Assembly (NCBI GenBank): GCA_037045435.1
Contig: JBAOID010000030.1
Location: forward strand, 1 to 52,023
DNA: 52,023 bases
Origin: CBDUEF01 sp018063485
GTDB taxonomy: Bacteria; Pseudomonadota; Alphaproteobacteria; Rhodobacterales; Rhodobacteraceae
Direction: 5' to 3'
A program made the position numbers and the translations under genes. The notes beneath the pieces were generated by a model. That model ran no database searches. It was not told the origin of the DNA and saw only the letters and a list, made by a program, of their open reading frames with translations. Positions 1 through 8,444 of this stretch are shown here, in pieces. The number at the start of each line of letters is the position of its first letter. Within the stretch, counting starts at the first letter, position 1.

Positions 1-72
1 CAATTTCGGTCACCGCCGCAGGGCGCCCGCGTGTGGCCCATGCCATGCCCGCCGAAATATGACGTTTTCCCC

Positions 73-101
73 TTGACGCGTCCGGGCCTCTCCACTACCC
101 A
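73..101 (+). promoter_or_regulatory. Candidate sigma-70-type promoter of the tRNA-Met gene
   Basis: A TTGACG hexamer at 73-78 is followed after 17 bases by TACCCA at 96-101. The mature tRNA begins 10 bases further on at 112, leaving a very short 5' leader. The -35 is close to consensus and the -10 is weak, which is common in alphaproteobacteria. This is motif reading only. Confidence 0.4.
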
Positions 102-111
102 GCGCGCCAGT

Positions 112-188
112 GGCGAGGTAGCTCAGTTGGTTAGAGCACACGACTCATAATCGTGGGGTCGAGAGTTCGAGTCTCTCCCTCGCCACCA
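112..188 (+). tRNA. tRNA-Met (CAU anticodon, probably elongator)
   Basis: A full 77-nt cloverleaf can be folded. The acceptor arm pairs GGCGAGG (112-118) with CCTCGCC before the discriminator A and an encoded CCA (186-188). The anticodon stem CACGA/TCGTG encloses loop CTCATAA with anticodon CAT at 146-148, and the T arm carries GTTCGAGTC. The first acceptor base pair is a normal G-C, so this is not an initiator tRNA, which has a mismatch there. A CAU anticodon could also be a lysidine-modified tRNA-Ile2; the elongator Met assignment rests on overall resemblance to rhodobacterial tRNA-Met. Confidence 0.93.
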
Positions 189-307
189 CTTTACCCCTTT
201 GATTTTCGGCGTATTGGCGGGCAACTGCGGCGATTTTGCCGGGTTTGGCGCGCAAATTCCGTATTTTCACCCTGCACCACGGTGGCAGGATCGGGTAGCC
301 ATAGGCC

Positions 308-904
308 ATGAGACAGGGATTTCCGATAGCCACGCGCGGCATGGTGGTGGGCCTTTTGGGCGGATCGTTCGATCCGGCACATGAAGGGCATGTGCATCTG
401 ACGCGCGAGGCGATCAAGCGCATGGGGCTGGATCGGGTCTGGTGGTTGGTCACCCCTGGCAATCCGCTCAAGGCCCGCCAGCCCGCCCCGATCGCCGAGC
501 GGGTGGCGCGGGCCAAGGCGATCATGCCCGATCCATCGGTTGTGATCACCGATCTGGAACAGCGCCTTGGCACCCGCACCACCATTGATACAATTACCGC
601 CTTGCAGGCGATTTATCCGGGTGTGCATTTCGTCTGGCTGATGGGGGCTGACAATCTGGTGCAGTTTCACAAATGGAACCGCTGGCGCGATATTCTGCGT
701 GCTGTTCCGGTGGCGGTGTTGGCACGTCCCGGCGCAGGGATTGCCGCGCGCACCAGTGTGGCCGCGCGCGCCTTTCGGGTGCATCGGGTTGCGCGGGGCG
801 AAGGTTTGGGCGACAAACGCCCGCCCGCCTGGGTATTTGTTAACATGCCGATGAATGCGGCCTCGTCTTCGGCTATTCGCGCGCGTGGCGGCTGGAAGGC
901 ATGA
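308..904 (+). CDS. nadD: Nicotinate-nucleotide adenylyltransferase
   Basis: NadD transfers AMP from ATP to nicotinate mononucleotide to give deamido-NAD, the penultimate step of NAD synthesis in the cytosol. The 198-residue product has the nucleotidyltransferase motif GGSFDPAHEGH at residues 18-28, with the HxGH signature at 25-28, and a C-terminal SSSAIR close to the ISSTxIR motif of the family. Length fits the usual 190-215 residues. The ATG at 308 is used; an in-frame ATG at 341 lies just before the first strand and would also give a complete domain. The ribosome site is weak. It ends 6 bases before dacB, so the two are probably co-transcribed. Confidence 0.93.
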   Translation: MRQGFPIATRGMVVGLLGGSFDPAHEGHVHLTREAIKRMGLDRVWWLVTPGNPLKARQPAPIAERVARAKAIMPDPSVVITDLEQRLGTRTTIDTITALQAIYPGVHFVWLMGADNLVQFHKWNRWRDILRAVPVAVLARPGAGIAARTSVAARAFRVHRVARGEGLGDKRPPAWVFVNMPMNAASSSAIRARGGWKA

Positions 905-910
905 TCGGCG

Positions 911-2485
911 ATGGTTGAGCAAGTGGACATTTCTGCAAAGCGCGGGCAGCAGGGCAGGCTTTCCAGGGCCACGATCTCACGGCGCGGGCTCGTGGCGGGT
1001 TTGTTGGCGGGCGCAGTGGCGCATCCGCTTTGGGCCGAGGCGCCATTGACCTCACCGCACCCGATGCCGCGCCCCGGATCGGCTGGCCCCGGATCGGCTG
1101 GTCCCGGATCGGCGCGCACCGGATCAACAGGCCCCGCAGCCGCGGCGGACAAGCTGGTGCAGGCGGCCAAGCTGGGCGGGGTTGTCGCCTATGCGGTGGC
1201 GGATCTGTCAACCGGTGCCATTCTTGAAAGCGCGGGTGCCGATACCGCCGTTCCGCCCGCCTCGGTGGCCAAGACAGTAACCACGCTTTACGCGCTGGAA
1301 AAACTGGGGGCGGATCATCGGTTCCAGACCCGGCTGATGCGGTTGGGGCCAGTGATCAAAGGACGCTTGGAGGGCGATCTGATCCTTGCCGGGGGGGGCG
1401 ATCCAACGCTGGATACCGACCGGCTGGGCGATCTGGCGGCAGCGCTTGCCGCAACCGGCCTGCGTGAGGTGACGGGGCGTTTCATTGCCTATGCCGGGGC
1501 ACTGCCGGGGCGCGATTCCATTGCGCCGGATCAGCCCGATCATGTTGGCTACGATCCGGCAATCTCGGGGTTGAACCTGAATTTCAACCGGGTTTATTTC
1601 GAATGGAAGCAGCAGGGCGATGGCTGGGCCACCGGTATGGATGCGCGCGGCGCGCGGTTCTTGCCAAAGGTCTTTATGGCCGATGTGGGCATTGCCCAGC
1701 GGGATCTGCCGATCTTTGCTTATACGGCCGCCGAAGGGCGCGACAGATGGAGCGTGGCAGCTTCGGCGTTGGGAAAAGAGGGGAGTCGCTGGCTGCCAGT
1801 GCGCCACCCTGCCGAATATACCGCCGAGGTGTTTCAAACCCTGTGTGCTGCGCATGGTATTCACTTGAAATCAGCAGAAATCTTGCAAATCTTGCCCGCC
1901 GGGGCTGTTGAAATTGCCAAGGATCAAAGCGCGCCCTTGTCCAAAGTGCTGCGCGATATGCTGAAATACTCCACCAATATGACGGCGGAGATTGTGGGGC
2001 TCGCGGCCTCGGGGGCCGGGTCGCAGCAATGGTCGGCGGCGGCAATGCGCGAATGGGCGCGGGTGCGCTTTGGATTCACTGGCTGGCTGGTCGATCATTC
2101 CGGGCTGGGGGCCGACAACCGGGTGACGGCGGATGATCTGGTTCGGATGATGCTGGCGGCTGATCACAACCCGGCGGCGGCGCGACTGATGGGGCTTTTG
2201 CACGAGACCGGGCTGGCTGATGTGGATGGAAAGCCCAGCAAGATCAGCCCGGTGCGTATTCTTGCCAAGACTGGTACGCTCAACTTTGTCTCGGCGCTTT
2301 CGGGCTATGTCATCCCGTCCAAGGGGCGCAAGATGGCCTTTGCGATTCTGACTGCTGATGTGCCGCGGCGCGAGGCTTTGGCAATGAATGAACGGGAAAA
2401 TCCGCCCGGCGGCTCGGCCTGGGTGAAGCGCTCCAGACGCCTGCAACAGCAATTGATCCGGCGCTGGGTGACGCAGTTCACCTGA
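911..2485 (+). CDS. dacB: D-alanyl-D-alanine carboxypeptidase/endopeptidase (PBP4, peptidase S13)
   Basis: A periplasmic penicillin-binding protein that trims or cleaves peptidoglycan stem peptides. All three active-site motifs of the S13/PBP4 class are visible: SVAK at residues 118-121 (nucleophile S118), STN at 354-356 and KTG at 453-455. The N-terminus has an SRRG motif (residues 23-26) followed by a hydrophobic stretch ending in a WAEA-type cleavage region, which suggests Tat export. Between signal and enzyme lies an odd linker of four 5-residue units (GSAGP, GSAGP, GSART, GSTGP, residues 56-75), encoded by four 15-bp tandem repeats at 1076-1135. Length (524 residues) fits PBP4. It lies directly downstream of nadD. 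Confidence 0.93.
   Translation: MVEQVDISAKRGQQGRLSRATISRRGLVAGLLAGAVAHPLWAEAPLTSPHPMPRPGSAGPGSAGPGSARTGSTGPAAAADKLVQAAKLGGVVAYAVADLSTGAILESAGADTAVPPASVAKTVTTLYALEKLGADHRFQTRLMRLGPVIKGRLEGDLILAGGGDPTLDTDRLGDLAAALAATGLREVTGRFIAYAGALPGRDSIAPDQPDHVGYDPAISGLNLNFNRVYFEWKQQGDGWATGMDARGARFLPKVFMADVGIAQRDLPIFAYTAAEGRDRWSVAASALGKEGSRWLPVRHPAEYTAEVFQTLCAAHGIHLKSAEILQILPAGAVEIAKDQSAPLSKVLRDMLKYSTNMTAEIVGLAASGAGSQQWSAAAMREWARVRFGFTGWLVDHSGLGADNRVTADDLVRMMLAADHNPAAARLMGLLHETGLADVDGKPSKISPVRILAKTGTLNFVSALSGYVIPSKGRKMAFAILTADVPRREALAMNERENPPGGSAWVKRSRRLQQQLIRRWVTQFT
1076..1135 (+). repeat. Four tandem 15-bp repeats inside dacB
   Basis: Units start at 1076, 1091, 1106 and 1121. The first two differ at one base and the other two share the GGATC start. 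Because 15 is a multiple of three, copy-number change would lengthen or shorten the linker by five residues without breaking the frame. Confidence 0.8.
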
Positions 2486-2570
2486 AGCGGTGGCTGCGTG
2501 CCCATCGTGGCTTCCCCTTGCCGCATCAGGATTTGAGTGGCAGTCTGCCGCCAAGGCAAGCTGGGGGGCG

Positions 2571-4007
2571 ATGAGGATGCGCAAGGCTTTGGGTGTAGGT
2601 GTCTTGGTGATTGGCACCGTGATCTTGGGCTGGTGGGGGCAGACGCAAAGCGCCCACCGGATCGAAAACCATATCCGTGAGGCGGCCAGCCTGGCGGCCT
2701 CTGGCTCATTGCACCGCGTTACCACTTGGGTTTCCGGGCGTGATATCCACCTGACCGGCATTGTTGACAGTTCCGAAGAAGAAACCGCACTGTTCGCCGC
2801 ACTTGATGCGGTGCCGGGGCGAAGGGTGATCATATCCGAAGTGACGGTCTTGCCAAAGCAACAGCCCTTTACCCTTGATGTCATCAAGAACGGCCGCCTT
2901 ACGGCAAAGGGATTCGTGCCAACCGAAGCCGCGCGTGCGGCTTTGGCCCTGGGGCTGGAAAATCAGGCCGCCGGGCTGACCCTGGCCTCGGGCGCGCCTG
3001 CGGGCTGGCTTGATCTGGCCAAGGCCGGGATCGCGGCGCTTGGCCCGCTCACCCACGGTGAGATGCACCTGAGCGACACCAACCTGACCCTGACGGGGGA
3101 GGCACTGGGGCCGGATCAGGCGGCGGCGGCAGAGGCGGCATTGGCCGGGTTGCCCGATGGCACTGTTTCCAAGGCGCTTACCCTGCAAGACGATGGCGCG
3201 CCTGCGATTTTCACGCTCGATTTTGCCGCCGCCGAGGGGGCCAAGATCGCGGGAAAGCTGCCAAAGGGCCTGGATATCGCCATGCTGGCCGCCACGTTGG
3301 GCCTGCCGTCGATTGCGGGGGATGTCAAAACCGGCCTCTTGGGAGCCTCTGCCGATGCCAGCCCCTTTGCCGCCCTCAAACCTTGGCTGGGCAAGGTGGA
3401 AAGCCTGCAAATCACCGCCGGACCCGTGGCACGGCTGGCGACGGTCATCATGCAACCGGCCTCTGATGGTGCGGGGTTGCAAGCGGCGCTGCAAGCGGCT
3501 GGATTTGACGTCTCGGTGACCACTAAAACCCCCGATGGGGCCAATGGCGACATGCGCCGCAACGCAGCCTCTGGTCTGGATCAGCGATTCATGGGGGGCT
3601 ATTGGCTGGATGTTCCAAAGTTCGAGGCCGGCTTGACGGGGTGCCAGGCGGCGGCGGACGATGTGCTGGCAGGGGCCAGGGTGAATTTTGTCTCCGGGTC
3701 GGATGAGTTGGACCCAAGCGCCGTGACGGTAATCAACGATCTTGCCCCGATCATGGCGTTTTGCGCTGAAACCGCCGGGCTGCGCGCAGAAATCGGCGGC
3801 TATACCGACAATGCAGGTGATCCGGTTGCCAATCTGGGCCTGAGCCAGCGTCGCGCCGTTGCGGTTCGATTGCAGCTTGTGGCGCGCGGCGTGCCGCCTG
3901 CATCTGTGCGCGCGGTAGGTCATGGCGACGCTGATCCGGTGGCCGACAATGCCACCGAAGAGGGCCGCGCCAGAAATCGCCGCACCAAGATCACTTGGTC
4001 ACAATAG
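2571..4007 (+). CDS. OmpA-family protein with N-terminal membrane anchor and BON-like domain
   Basis: A 478-residue envelope protein. Residues about 5-22 form a single hydrophobic segment. A BON-like region follows (around SGRDIHLTGIVDS), then a long Ala/Gly/Leu-rich middle. The C-terminus (about residues 370-478) is an OmpA-type peptidoglycan-binding domain, with NFVSGSDEL at its start, IGGYTDNAG, LSQRRA and NRRTKI near the end. OmpA-like domains bind diaminopimelate in peptidoglycan, so it probably tethers the inner membrane to the wall. I chose ATG 2571 because it directly precedes the membrane segment and follows a G-rich run; an in-frame start at 2490 adds 27 non-conserved residues. The exact role is unknown. 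Confidence 0.8.
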   Translation: MRMRKALGVGVLVIGTVILGWWGQTQSAHRIENHIREAASLAASGSLHRVTTWVSGRDIHLTGIVDSSEEETALFAALDAVPGRRVIISEVTVLPKQQPFTLDVIKNGRLTAKGFVPTEAARAALALGLENQAAGLTLASGAPAGWLDLAKAGIAALGPLTHGEMHLSDTNLTLTGEALGPDQAAAAEAALAGLPDGTVSKALTLQDDGAPAIFTLDFAAAEGAKIAGKLPKGLDIAMLAATLGLPSIAGDVKTGLLGASADASPFAALKPWLGKVESLQITAGPVARLATVIMQPASDGAGLQAALQAAGFDVSVTTKTPDGANGDMRRNAASGLDQRFMGGYWLDVPKFEAGLTGCQAAADDVLAGARVNFVSGSDELDPSAVTVINDLAPIMAFCAETAGLRAEIGGYTDNAGDPVANLGLSQRRAVAVRLQLVARGVPPASVRAVGHGDADPVADNATEEGRARNRRTKITWSQ

Positions 4008-4078
4008 GCCTTGGCGGCCATGACGGGCCGCAGGAAATACACATTGGATCGCATGATCCGCAGTCAAGGAGATGGGGT

Positions 4079-4711
4079 ATGTTTCGTGAATGGGGATTCT
4101 TGTTGTCCGAAATATGGGGGCTGCTGGCGCTGGCGGCTTTGGTTGGGTTGATTGCTGGCTGGCTGATCTGGGCGCGGCGCCAAAAGACCCGGCCTGAGCC
4201 CTCAGCCGCGGCAACGCCGGATCAGGCCGAAGTCAACAGGTTGCGGGCGGATCATGCTGCCTGCACCAACAAATGCCGTAGCCTTGCTGAACGGATCGAC
4301 CAATTGGAGCGGGAATTGACAGCGGCGAAGATGCGGGCCGAGGATGCCGAAGCCAAAGGTGCCACTCCGGTTGCGGCAAAGCTGATAATCGTGCCCCCCG
4401 CCCCTTTGAATGGCGCACCTCTCGCGGCTTTGAGCCCCGCTCAACGCAAACCCGATGGCTTGAGTGCAGCGCGCGGCGGTATGCCCGACGATCTCAAGTT
4501 GATCAAGGGGATTGGCCCTGCGTTGGAGGCCCTGTGCAACCGGCTTGGCTTTTACCATTTCGACCAGTTGGCAAACTGGACCGCCGAGGAAGTTGCCTGG
4601 GTGGATGAAAACCTTGAGGGCTTCAAAGGTCGGGTAACGCGCGACAATTGGGTGGCGCAGGCGCGCGATCTGGCTGCCGGCAAGCCTGCGCGCGCGCCAG
4701 AGAAGCATTGA
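4079..4711 (+). CDS. Membrane-anchored coiled-coil protein with C-terminal helix-hairpin-helix domain
   Basis: I recognise the architecture but not a characterised function. The 210-residue product has one transmembrane helix (about residues 7-28, ending WARR), a charged coiled-coil (about residues 48-80) and a C-terminal domain beginning DDLKLIKGIGP. That domain resembles the helix-hairpin-helix extension found in rhodobacterial NuoE and related proteins (LIKGIGP, HFDQ, AWVDENL). Start 4079 is fixed by a good AAGGAG ribosome site at 4066-4071. It follows the OmpA-family gene by 71 bases, so an envelope role is possible. DNA binding is not implied: such domains also act as protein contacts. 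Confidence 0.75.
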   Translation: MFREWGFLLSEIWGLLALAALVGLIAGWLIWARRQKTRPEPSAAATPDQAEVNRLRADHAACTNKCRSLAERIDQLERELTAAKMRAEDAEAKGATPVAAKLIIVPPAPLNGAPLAALSPAQRKPDGLSAARGGMPDDLKLIKGIGPALEALCNRLGFYHFDQLANWTAEEVAWVDENLEGFKGRVTRDNWVAQARDLAAGKPARAPEKH

Positions 4712-4730
4712 TCTTGTGGCAGGTGATCTG

Positions 4731-5258
4731 ATGGCCCATGCCGGACCGGCACCTGATCTGGACACCGCGCGGCTGAGGCTGCGGGCGCATCGGCGCGATG
4801 ATTTTGCGCAGATGGTGGCGATCTGGTCCGATCCCGATGTGATTCGGTATATTTCTGGTGTGGCTGCCAGCGCAGAGGTGACCTGGGCACGGCTGCTGCG
4901 CTACACTGGCCATTGGGCCTTGCTGGGATTTGGCTATTGGGCGGTCGAGGAAAAGGCCAGTGGTGCCTTTCTGGGTGAAGTCGGGCTGGCCGATTGCCAA
5001 CGTGGCCTGCCGGGATTTGATGGGCTGCCCGAGGCTGGCTGGGTATTGGCTCCGCTGGCTCATGGCAAGGGCTATGCGACCGAGGCGATGCAGGCGGTGT
5101 TGGGCTGGGCCGCCAGCAATATGGCACAAAGGCATAGCTATTGCCTGATTTCTCCCGACAATGCCGGCTCGCTGCGGTTGGCGCAAAAGCTGGGTTACAG
5201 CGTTGCGGCGCGGATGCCTTATCACGGGCAAGACAGCCTGGTGTTGGGGCGAGGCTGA
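4731..5258 (+). CDS. GNAT family N-acetyltransferase (RimJ/RimL type)
   Basis: A cytosolic acetyl-CoA-dependent acetyltransferase of about 175 residues. Family features are the opening TARLRLRAHRRDDF, EVGLADCQRG-type core strands, a VLAPLAHGKGYATEA acetyl-CoA-binding motif and NAGSLRLAQKLGY near the end, all typical of the RimJ/RimL class. The substrate (ribosomal protein N-terminus, other protein or small molecule) cannot be told from sequence. ATG 4731 is preceded by AGGTGA at 4721-4726; a GTG at 4716 in frame is the alternative. It starts 19 bases after the helix-hairpin-helix gene and is probably in the same transcript. Confidence 0.85.
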   Translation: MAHAGPAPDLDTARLRLRAHRRDDFAQMVAIWSDPDVIRYISGVAASAEVTWARLLRYTGHWALLGFGYWAVEEKASGAFLGEVGLADCQRGLPGFDGLPEAGWVLAPLAHGKGYATEAMQAVLGWAASNMAQRHSYCLISPDNAGSLRLAQKLGYSVAARMPYHGQDSLVLGRG

Positions 5259-5384
5259 GACTCTGCGCGGAATCCTGCCGCTGTCTGCCATGGCTTGAAA
5301 ATCCTGACGCGAATTTGCATAATCGGTGCCACAAAATGATCCTTGGCCGAGGGCAACCCGGTTCTGGACGACAGAGGCAGAGAT

Positions 5385-5699
5385 ATGAAAAAACCGATCC
5401 TTCTGGCAACCGTTGTTGCCATTGCACTTCCTTTCATGATCAGCGTTGCCGCAGCAGGCCCTATCGAGAGCGCCTGCAACCGGTCTGACCGCAAGGCGGC
5501 AAACCGTGCGTTGTGCGGCTGCATCCAGCAGGTCGCCGATATGACCCTGCGCGGAAGTGACCAGCGCAGAGCGGCGAGCTTCTTCAAGGATCCAGACAAG
5601 GCGCATAAGGTCTGGTTGTCGAAATCCAAGGCCGACGATGATTTCTGGGATCGCTACAAGGCGTTTGGCGCAAAGGCCGAGGCTTCTTGCGGCGGCTGA
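5385..5699 (+). CDS. Small secreted cysteine-containing protein, function unknown
   Basis: A 104-residue protein with a clear Sec signal peptide (MKKP, hydrophobic core, cleavage near VAAAG) and a mature part with four cysteines, including CGC, and a charged helix (SDQRRAASFFKDP). Similar short proteins recur in Rhodobacteraceae and are sometimes labelled arginine transporter; nothing in this sequence supports transport. The ATG at 5385 is chosen because it begins the signal peptide; the ribosome site is AGAGG around 5373. The gene stands alone, 126 bases after the acetyltransferase. Confidence 0.75.
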   Translation: MKKPILLATVVAIALPFMISVAAAGPIESACNRSDRKAANRALCGCIQQVADMTLRGSDQRRAASFFKDPDKAHKVWLSKSKADDDFWDRYKAFGAKAEASCGG

Positions 5700-5751
5700 T
5701 CTGCATGGCAGCGCGCAAGGGTTGCGATCTGGCGCCATGTGCCGATTTGGA

Positions 5752-5859
5752 GCGCGTTGCGTTCAATTGAATTCACCCCGCAACCCGAACGCGTTTGCAA
5801 GGGCAACCGCTGCCTCGGGTTGCGAGGTGAATACAGGTATCTGATTGAACGCAACGCGC
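5752..5859. repeat. Long imperfect palindrome (two-segment hairpin)
   Basis: The outer arms 5752-5767 and 5844-5859 are perfect reverse complements (16 bp). The inner arms 5771-5788 and 5815-5832 pair over 18 bp with one mismatch. Between the two stems is an asymmetric internal loop (3 versus 11 bases), and the tip is a 26-base loop. The element fills most of the 257-base gap between two convergent genes and encodes no convincing protein. It is far larger than a rho-independent terminator and has no T-run. It may be a palindromic repeat, a MITE-like remnant or a structured RNA; no second copy was noticed in this window. Confidence 0.8.
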
Positions 5860-5956
5860 CCTTGATCAACGCCTGCATTCGGCTGATTTCAGAGATTCAG
5901 AGTGCTGAAAATGGCAGGGGCGGAAGTGGTCTTCCGCCCGCGCCTGTGGTGAAAGC

Positions 5957-6397
5957 CTAGCGCTTGTTGTCAACCGGAACGTCTACTGTGACCTCCCCGG
6001 CTTTTTCGAAGGTCAGGGTCAGGGCCACCATGTCGCCATCGGCAAGCTCACGGGTCAGGCCCATCAGCATGACGTGATCCCCGCCGCGCGCCAGCAGGTG
6101 ATCGGCACCGGCCGGAACCTCAAAGCCTTCGGGAACCGCAATCATCTGCATGACACCGGCGGCGTCTTGCTTGTGGGTGTGCAATTCCACCATCTTGGCC
6201 ACATCCGAGGCGGCAGAGACCAGACGGTCCGCTTCGGTGCCGGCGTTCTTGATGTCGAAGAACACCGCGCCCGAAGCGCCAATTCCGCCCATCGAGCGGG
6301 CGTAGGCGTCTTCAATGGTGATGTCCTGGGCCAGAGCCGGAAGAGCCATGGCACCAACAGCCGCAGCGGCGGCGAAGAAAATCTTGATCGGGTTCAT
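5957..6397 (-). CDS. Periplasmic copper chaperone, PCu(A)C family
   Basis: A 146-residue secreted Cu(I)-binding protein that in known cases delivers copper to the CuA or CuB centres of cytochrome oxidases. It has a Sec signal peptide ending near PALAQ (residue 24). The family's copper ligands are visible: H73 and M85 (ELHTH ... VMQM) and the HVM motif at 108-110, followed by LMGL. Length is normal. It is followed 36 bases upstream on the same strand by a DUF2946-like gene, an arrangement often seen at copper-handling loci, and probably forms a two-gene unit with it. Confidence 0.9.
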   Translation of the reverse strand: MNPIKIFFAAAAAVGAMALPALAQDITIEDAYARSMGGIGASGAVFFDIKNAGTEADRLVSAASDVAKMVELHTHKQDAAGVMQMIAVPEGFEVPAGADHLLARGGDHVMLMGLTRELADGDMVALTLTFEKAGEVTVDVPVDNKR

Positions 6398-6433
6398 TTT
6401 TTGTCCTTTGAGTAAAGTTGTCCAACGTCCTGG

Positions 6434-6781
6434 TCACGCCCCCAGAGGGGGGCCGCGCGCCAAGGCCGCAGGAGGGGACAGCGCGATGACGCGTTGCATC
6501 GCAGTGGGCGCGTAAATCACAAAGCCACGCTCACGCGCGGGAAGGGTTGCCACATCGGGCAGAAGGGCCGGGGTATGGCCGGCAAGACAATAGGGGCAGG
6601 GATGGGTTGGGCCGACAGGGTTTCCCTGGCTGTCGAGAGACACGGTCATCATGCCCATGCCAGAGCAGATCACCAATTCCACAGTGGAAGCCGCCTGCCC
6701 ACGCGTCACAGCCATGCCCATCGAGCTGATGGCCAGCATCAGGGCAAGCGTAAGACCAAACAGAGGGCGCGACCATTTCAT
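6434..6781 (-). CDS. DUF2946-like small secreted or membrane protein
   Basis: A 115-residue product with an N-terminal hydrophobic segment (KWSRPLFGLTLALMLA) that may be a signal peptide or anchor. It also has an ICSGMGM motif, a CPYC pair within HPCPYCLAGH and a Pro/Ala-rich tail. CxxC and Met-rich motifs of this kind fit the DUF2946 family, which commonly neighbours copper genes. The partner PCu(A)C gene lies 36 bases downstream, so a role in copper handling is inferred. ATG 6781 is chosen because it starts directly before the hydrophobic segment; an upstream in-frame start at 6832 adds 17 residues. Confidence 0.7.
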   Translation of the reverse strand: MKWSRPLFGLTLALMLAISSMGMAVTRGQAASTVELVICSGMGMMTVSLDSQGNPVGPTHPCPYCLAGHTPALLPDVATLPARERGFVIYAPTAMQRVIALSPPAALARGPPLGA

Positions 6782-6890
6782 GCCCCCATCATATCCCGGC
6801 ACAAGGCGCAGGCCAAGCTTGGGAAAAGCCAATCGGCGGGATGCGGCAGCAGGTCACAGAGCGTCGATCTGTCGAAAGGCTCTCATGCCA

Positions 6891-6921
6891 AAGGCCCCGA
6901 CCGGTTTACCGGCGGGGCCTT
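6891..6921 (-). terminator. Rho-independent terminator of rpmB
   Basis: Read on the minus strand, AAGGCCCCG pairs with CGGGGCCTT around an inner CCGG/CCGG stem and a small TAAA loop, followed by a short T stretch. It begins 22 bases after the rpmB stop codon. Confidence 0.65.
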
Positions 6922-6943
6922 GGGATTGATTGTCACCCGATGA

Positions 6944-7243
6944 TCAGGCGGCAGCGGTTGCTGCGGCCTGAGCCTTGACGATTTCTTTCCTGATCTTGGC
7001 GGCATCGAGCGACAGATCGTCGTCCTTGGCCTTTGCCATGAAGGCATCAAGACCGCCACGGTGATCAACCGAGCGCAGGGCTGCCGCCGAGATCCGCAGC
7101 TTGAAAGAGCGGCCGAGGATATCGGAGATCAGCGTGACCTCGTTCAGGTTCGGCAAGAAGCGCCGACGGGATTTGTTGTTGGCGTGGCTGACAGTGTTGC
7201 CAGACATCGGGCCTTTGCCGGTCAATTCGCAGACGCGCGACAT
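6944..7243 (-). CDS. rpmB: 50S ribosomal protein L28
   Basis: Structural protein of the large ribosomal subunit. The 99-residue product shows the L28 signature at once: CELTGKGPMSGNTVSHANNK near the N-terminus, followed by RRRFLPNL and an SFKLRISAAALRSVDHRGG segment. The Ala-rich C-terminal tail is usual in alphaproteobacteria. It stands alone between the copper locus and meaB with its own terminator at 6891-6921. Confidence 0.97.
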   Translation of the reverse strand: MSRVCELTGKGPMSGNTVSHANNKSRRRFLPNLNEVTLISDILGRSFKLRISAAALRSVDHRGGLDAFMAKAKDDDLSLDAAKIRKEIVKAQAAATAAA

Positions 7244-7316
7244 GGTCGTGATCCTTGCTTAGTAAACATCAAAGCACAGCGCAAAGGCGCGCCGCACCGA
7301 ATTCCATTGCGGTCGT

Positions 7317-8370
7317 TTAGGGGCAATCGCGGGGGAGGTCAAGCGATTCACCCCCAGGAAATACCGGGTCGGGCGGGATTTTCTGATTGGTCTGTGCGGG
7401 GCGATGCAGAAGGGCAAGCATTTGGCTGGCAGCAGCTTCGGGGGTGATCCGGCCCGTGCTCACTTGGGCACCGATACGCTGCATCAGGCCGAGGGCGGGT
7501 TCCTGGGCCAGAACCGAGAGCAGGCCACGACGGACCTCTTCTTCAAACCAATGCCGGGCCTGTTCGGCGCGGCGGGCCTGCCAATGGCCGTTGGATTTGC
7601 GCCAGGTGGCGAGGGTTTGCATATCTTCCCAGGCGGTGGTGAGGCCGGTGTCTTCGAGGGCGGAAACCGTCATCGCCTTGGGAAAATCGGGCGGGTCTTG
7701 CGGGCGGCGGCGCAGCAGGCGCAAAGCCCCTGTGTAATCGGCGCAGGTGCGCATCGCGGCAGCCTTGAGATCACCGTCCGCCTTGTTCACCAGAAATCAG
7801 GTCCGCCATTTCCATGATGCCGCGCTTGACGCCTTGCAACTCGTCGCCACCGGCAGGGGCCAGCAGCAGGATGAAAAGATCGCAAAGCTGGGCCACAACG
7901 GTTTCGGATTGGCCGACGCCGACGGTTTCGATCAGGATCACATCGAAGCCAGCCGCTTCACACAGCGCCACCGCCTCACGCGTGCGGCGCGCGACACCCC
8001 CCATCTGGGCCTGAGACGGGGAGGGGCGGATAAAGGCCAAGGGGTCACGCGAGAGCCGCTCCATTCGGGTTTTGTCGCCCAGGATCGAGCCACCCGAGCG
8101 CGCAGAGGAGGGGTCGACGGCCAGGACCGCCACGCGCAGACCAAGCGCCGTCAGGATCAGGCCGAAGGTTTCGATGAAGGTGGATTTGCCTACTCCTGGT
8201 GTGCCGGAAAGGCCGATGCGCAGGGCTTCTCTTGCGGTGCCGAGGGTTTGCAACAGAGCCAGGGCCTGCGTGCGGTGATCGTCGCGGGAGCTTTCGACCA
8301 GCGTGATGGCGCGGGCGAGCGCGCGGCGGTTGCCTTGCATGATGCTGGTGGCGAGATCGGTGGTGTCCAT
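7317..8370 (-). pseudogene. meaB: Methylmalonyl-CoA mutase-associated GTPase MeaB, frameshifted
   Basis: MeaB is a G3E-family GTPase that loads and protects the adenosylcobalamin cofactor of methylmalonyl-CoA mutase. From ATG 8370 the product reads MDTTDLATSI, then a Walker A GLSGTPGVGKST at about residues 53-64, AVDPSSARSGGSILGDKTRM, IETVGVGQSE and DELQGVKRGIMEMADL. The frame then breaks. One extra T in the run at about 7795-7798 sends it to a stop, while the next frame continues exactly as expected with VNKADGDLK through to 7317. Correcting that base gives about 350 residues, slightly over normal. A single homopolymer indel in otherwise intact sequence suggests a sequence error. The start is about 236 bases from the divergent hrpB. 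Confidence 0.88.
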
Positions 8371-8444
8371 TTGTGCTCCGGCTGCAAGGGATGTTTTGCC
8401 CGATATGGGGAGGCTTGGCCAGAGGGGGTTTTCGCAAAACAGGG

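Noticed and set aside
5739..5960. Plus-strand open frame across the long palindrome
   Set aside because: Its codons are simply the palindrome arms; no domain or ribosome site.
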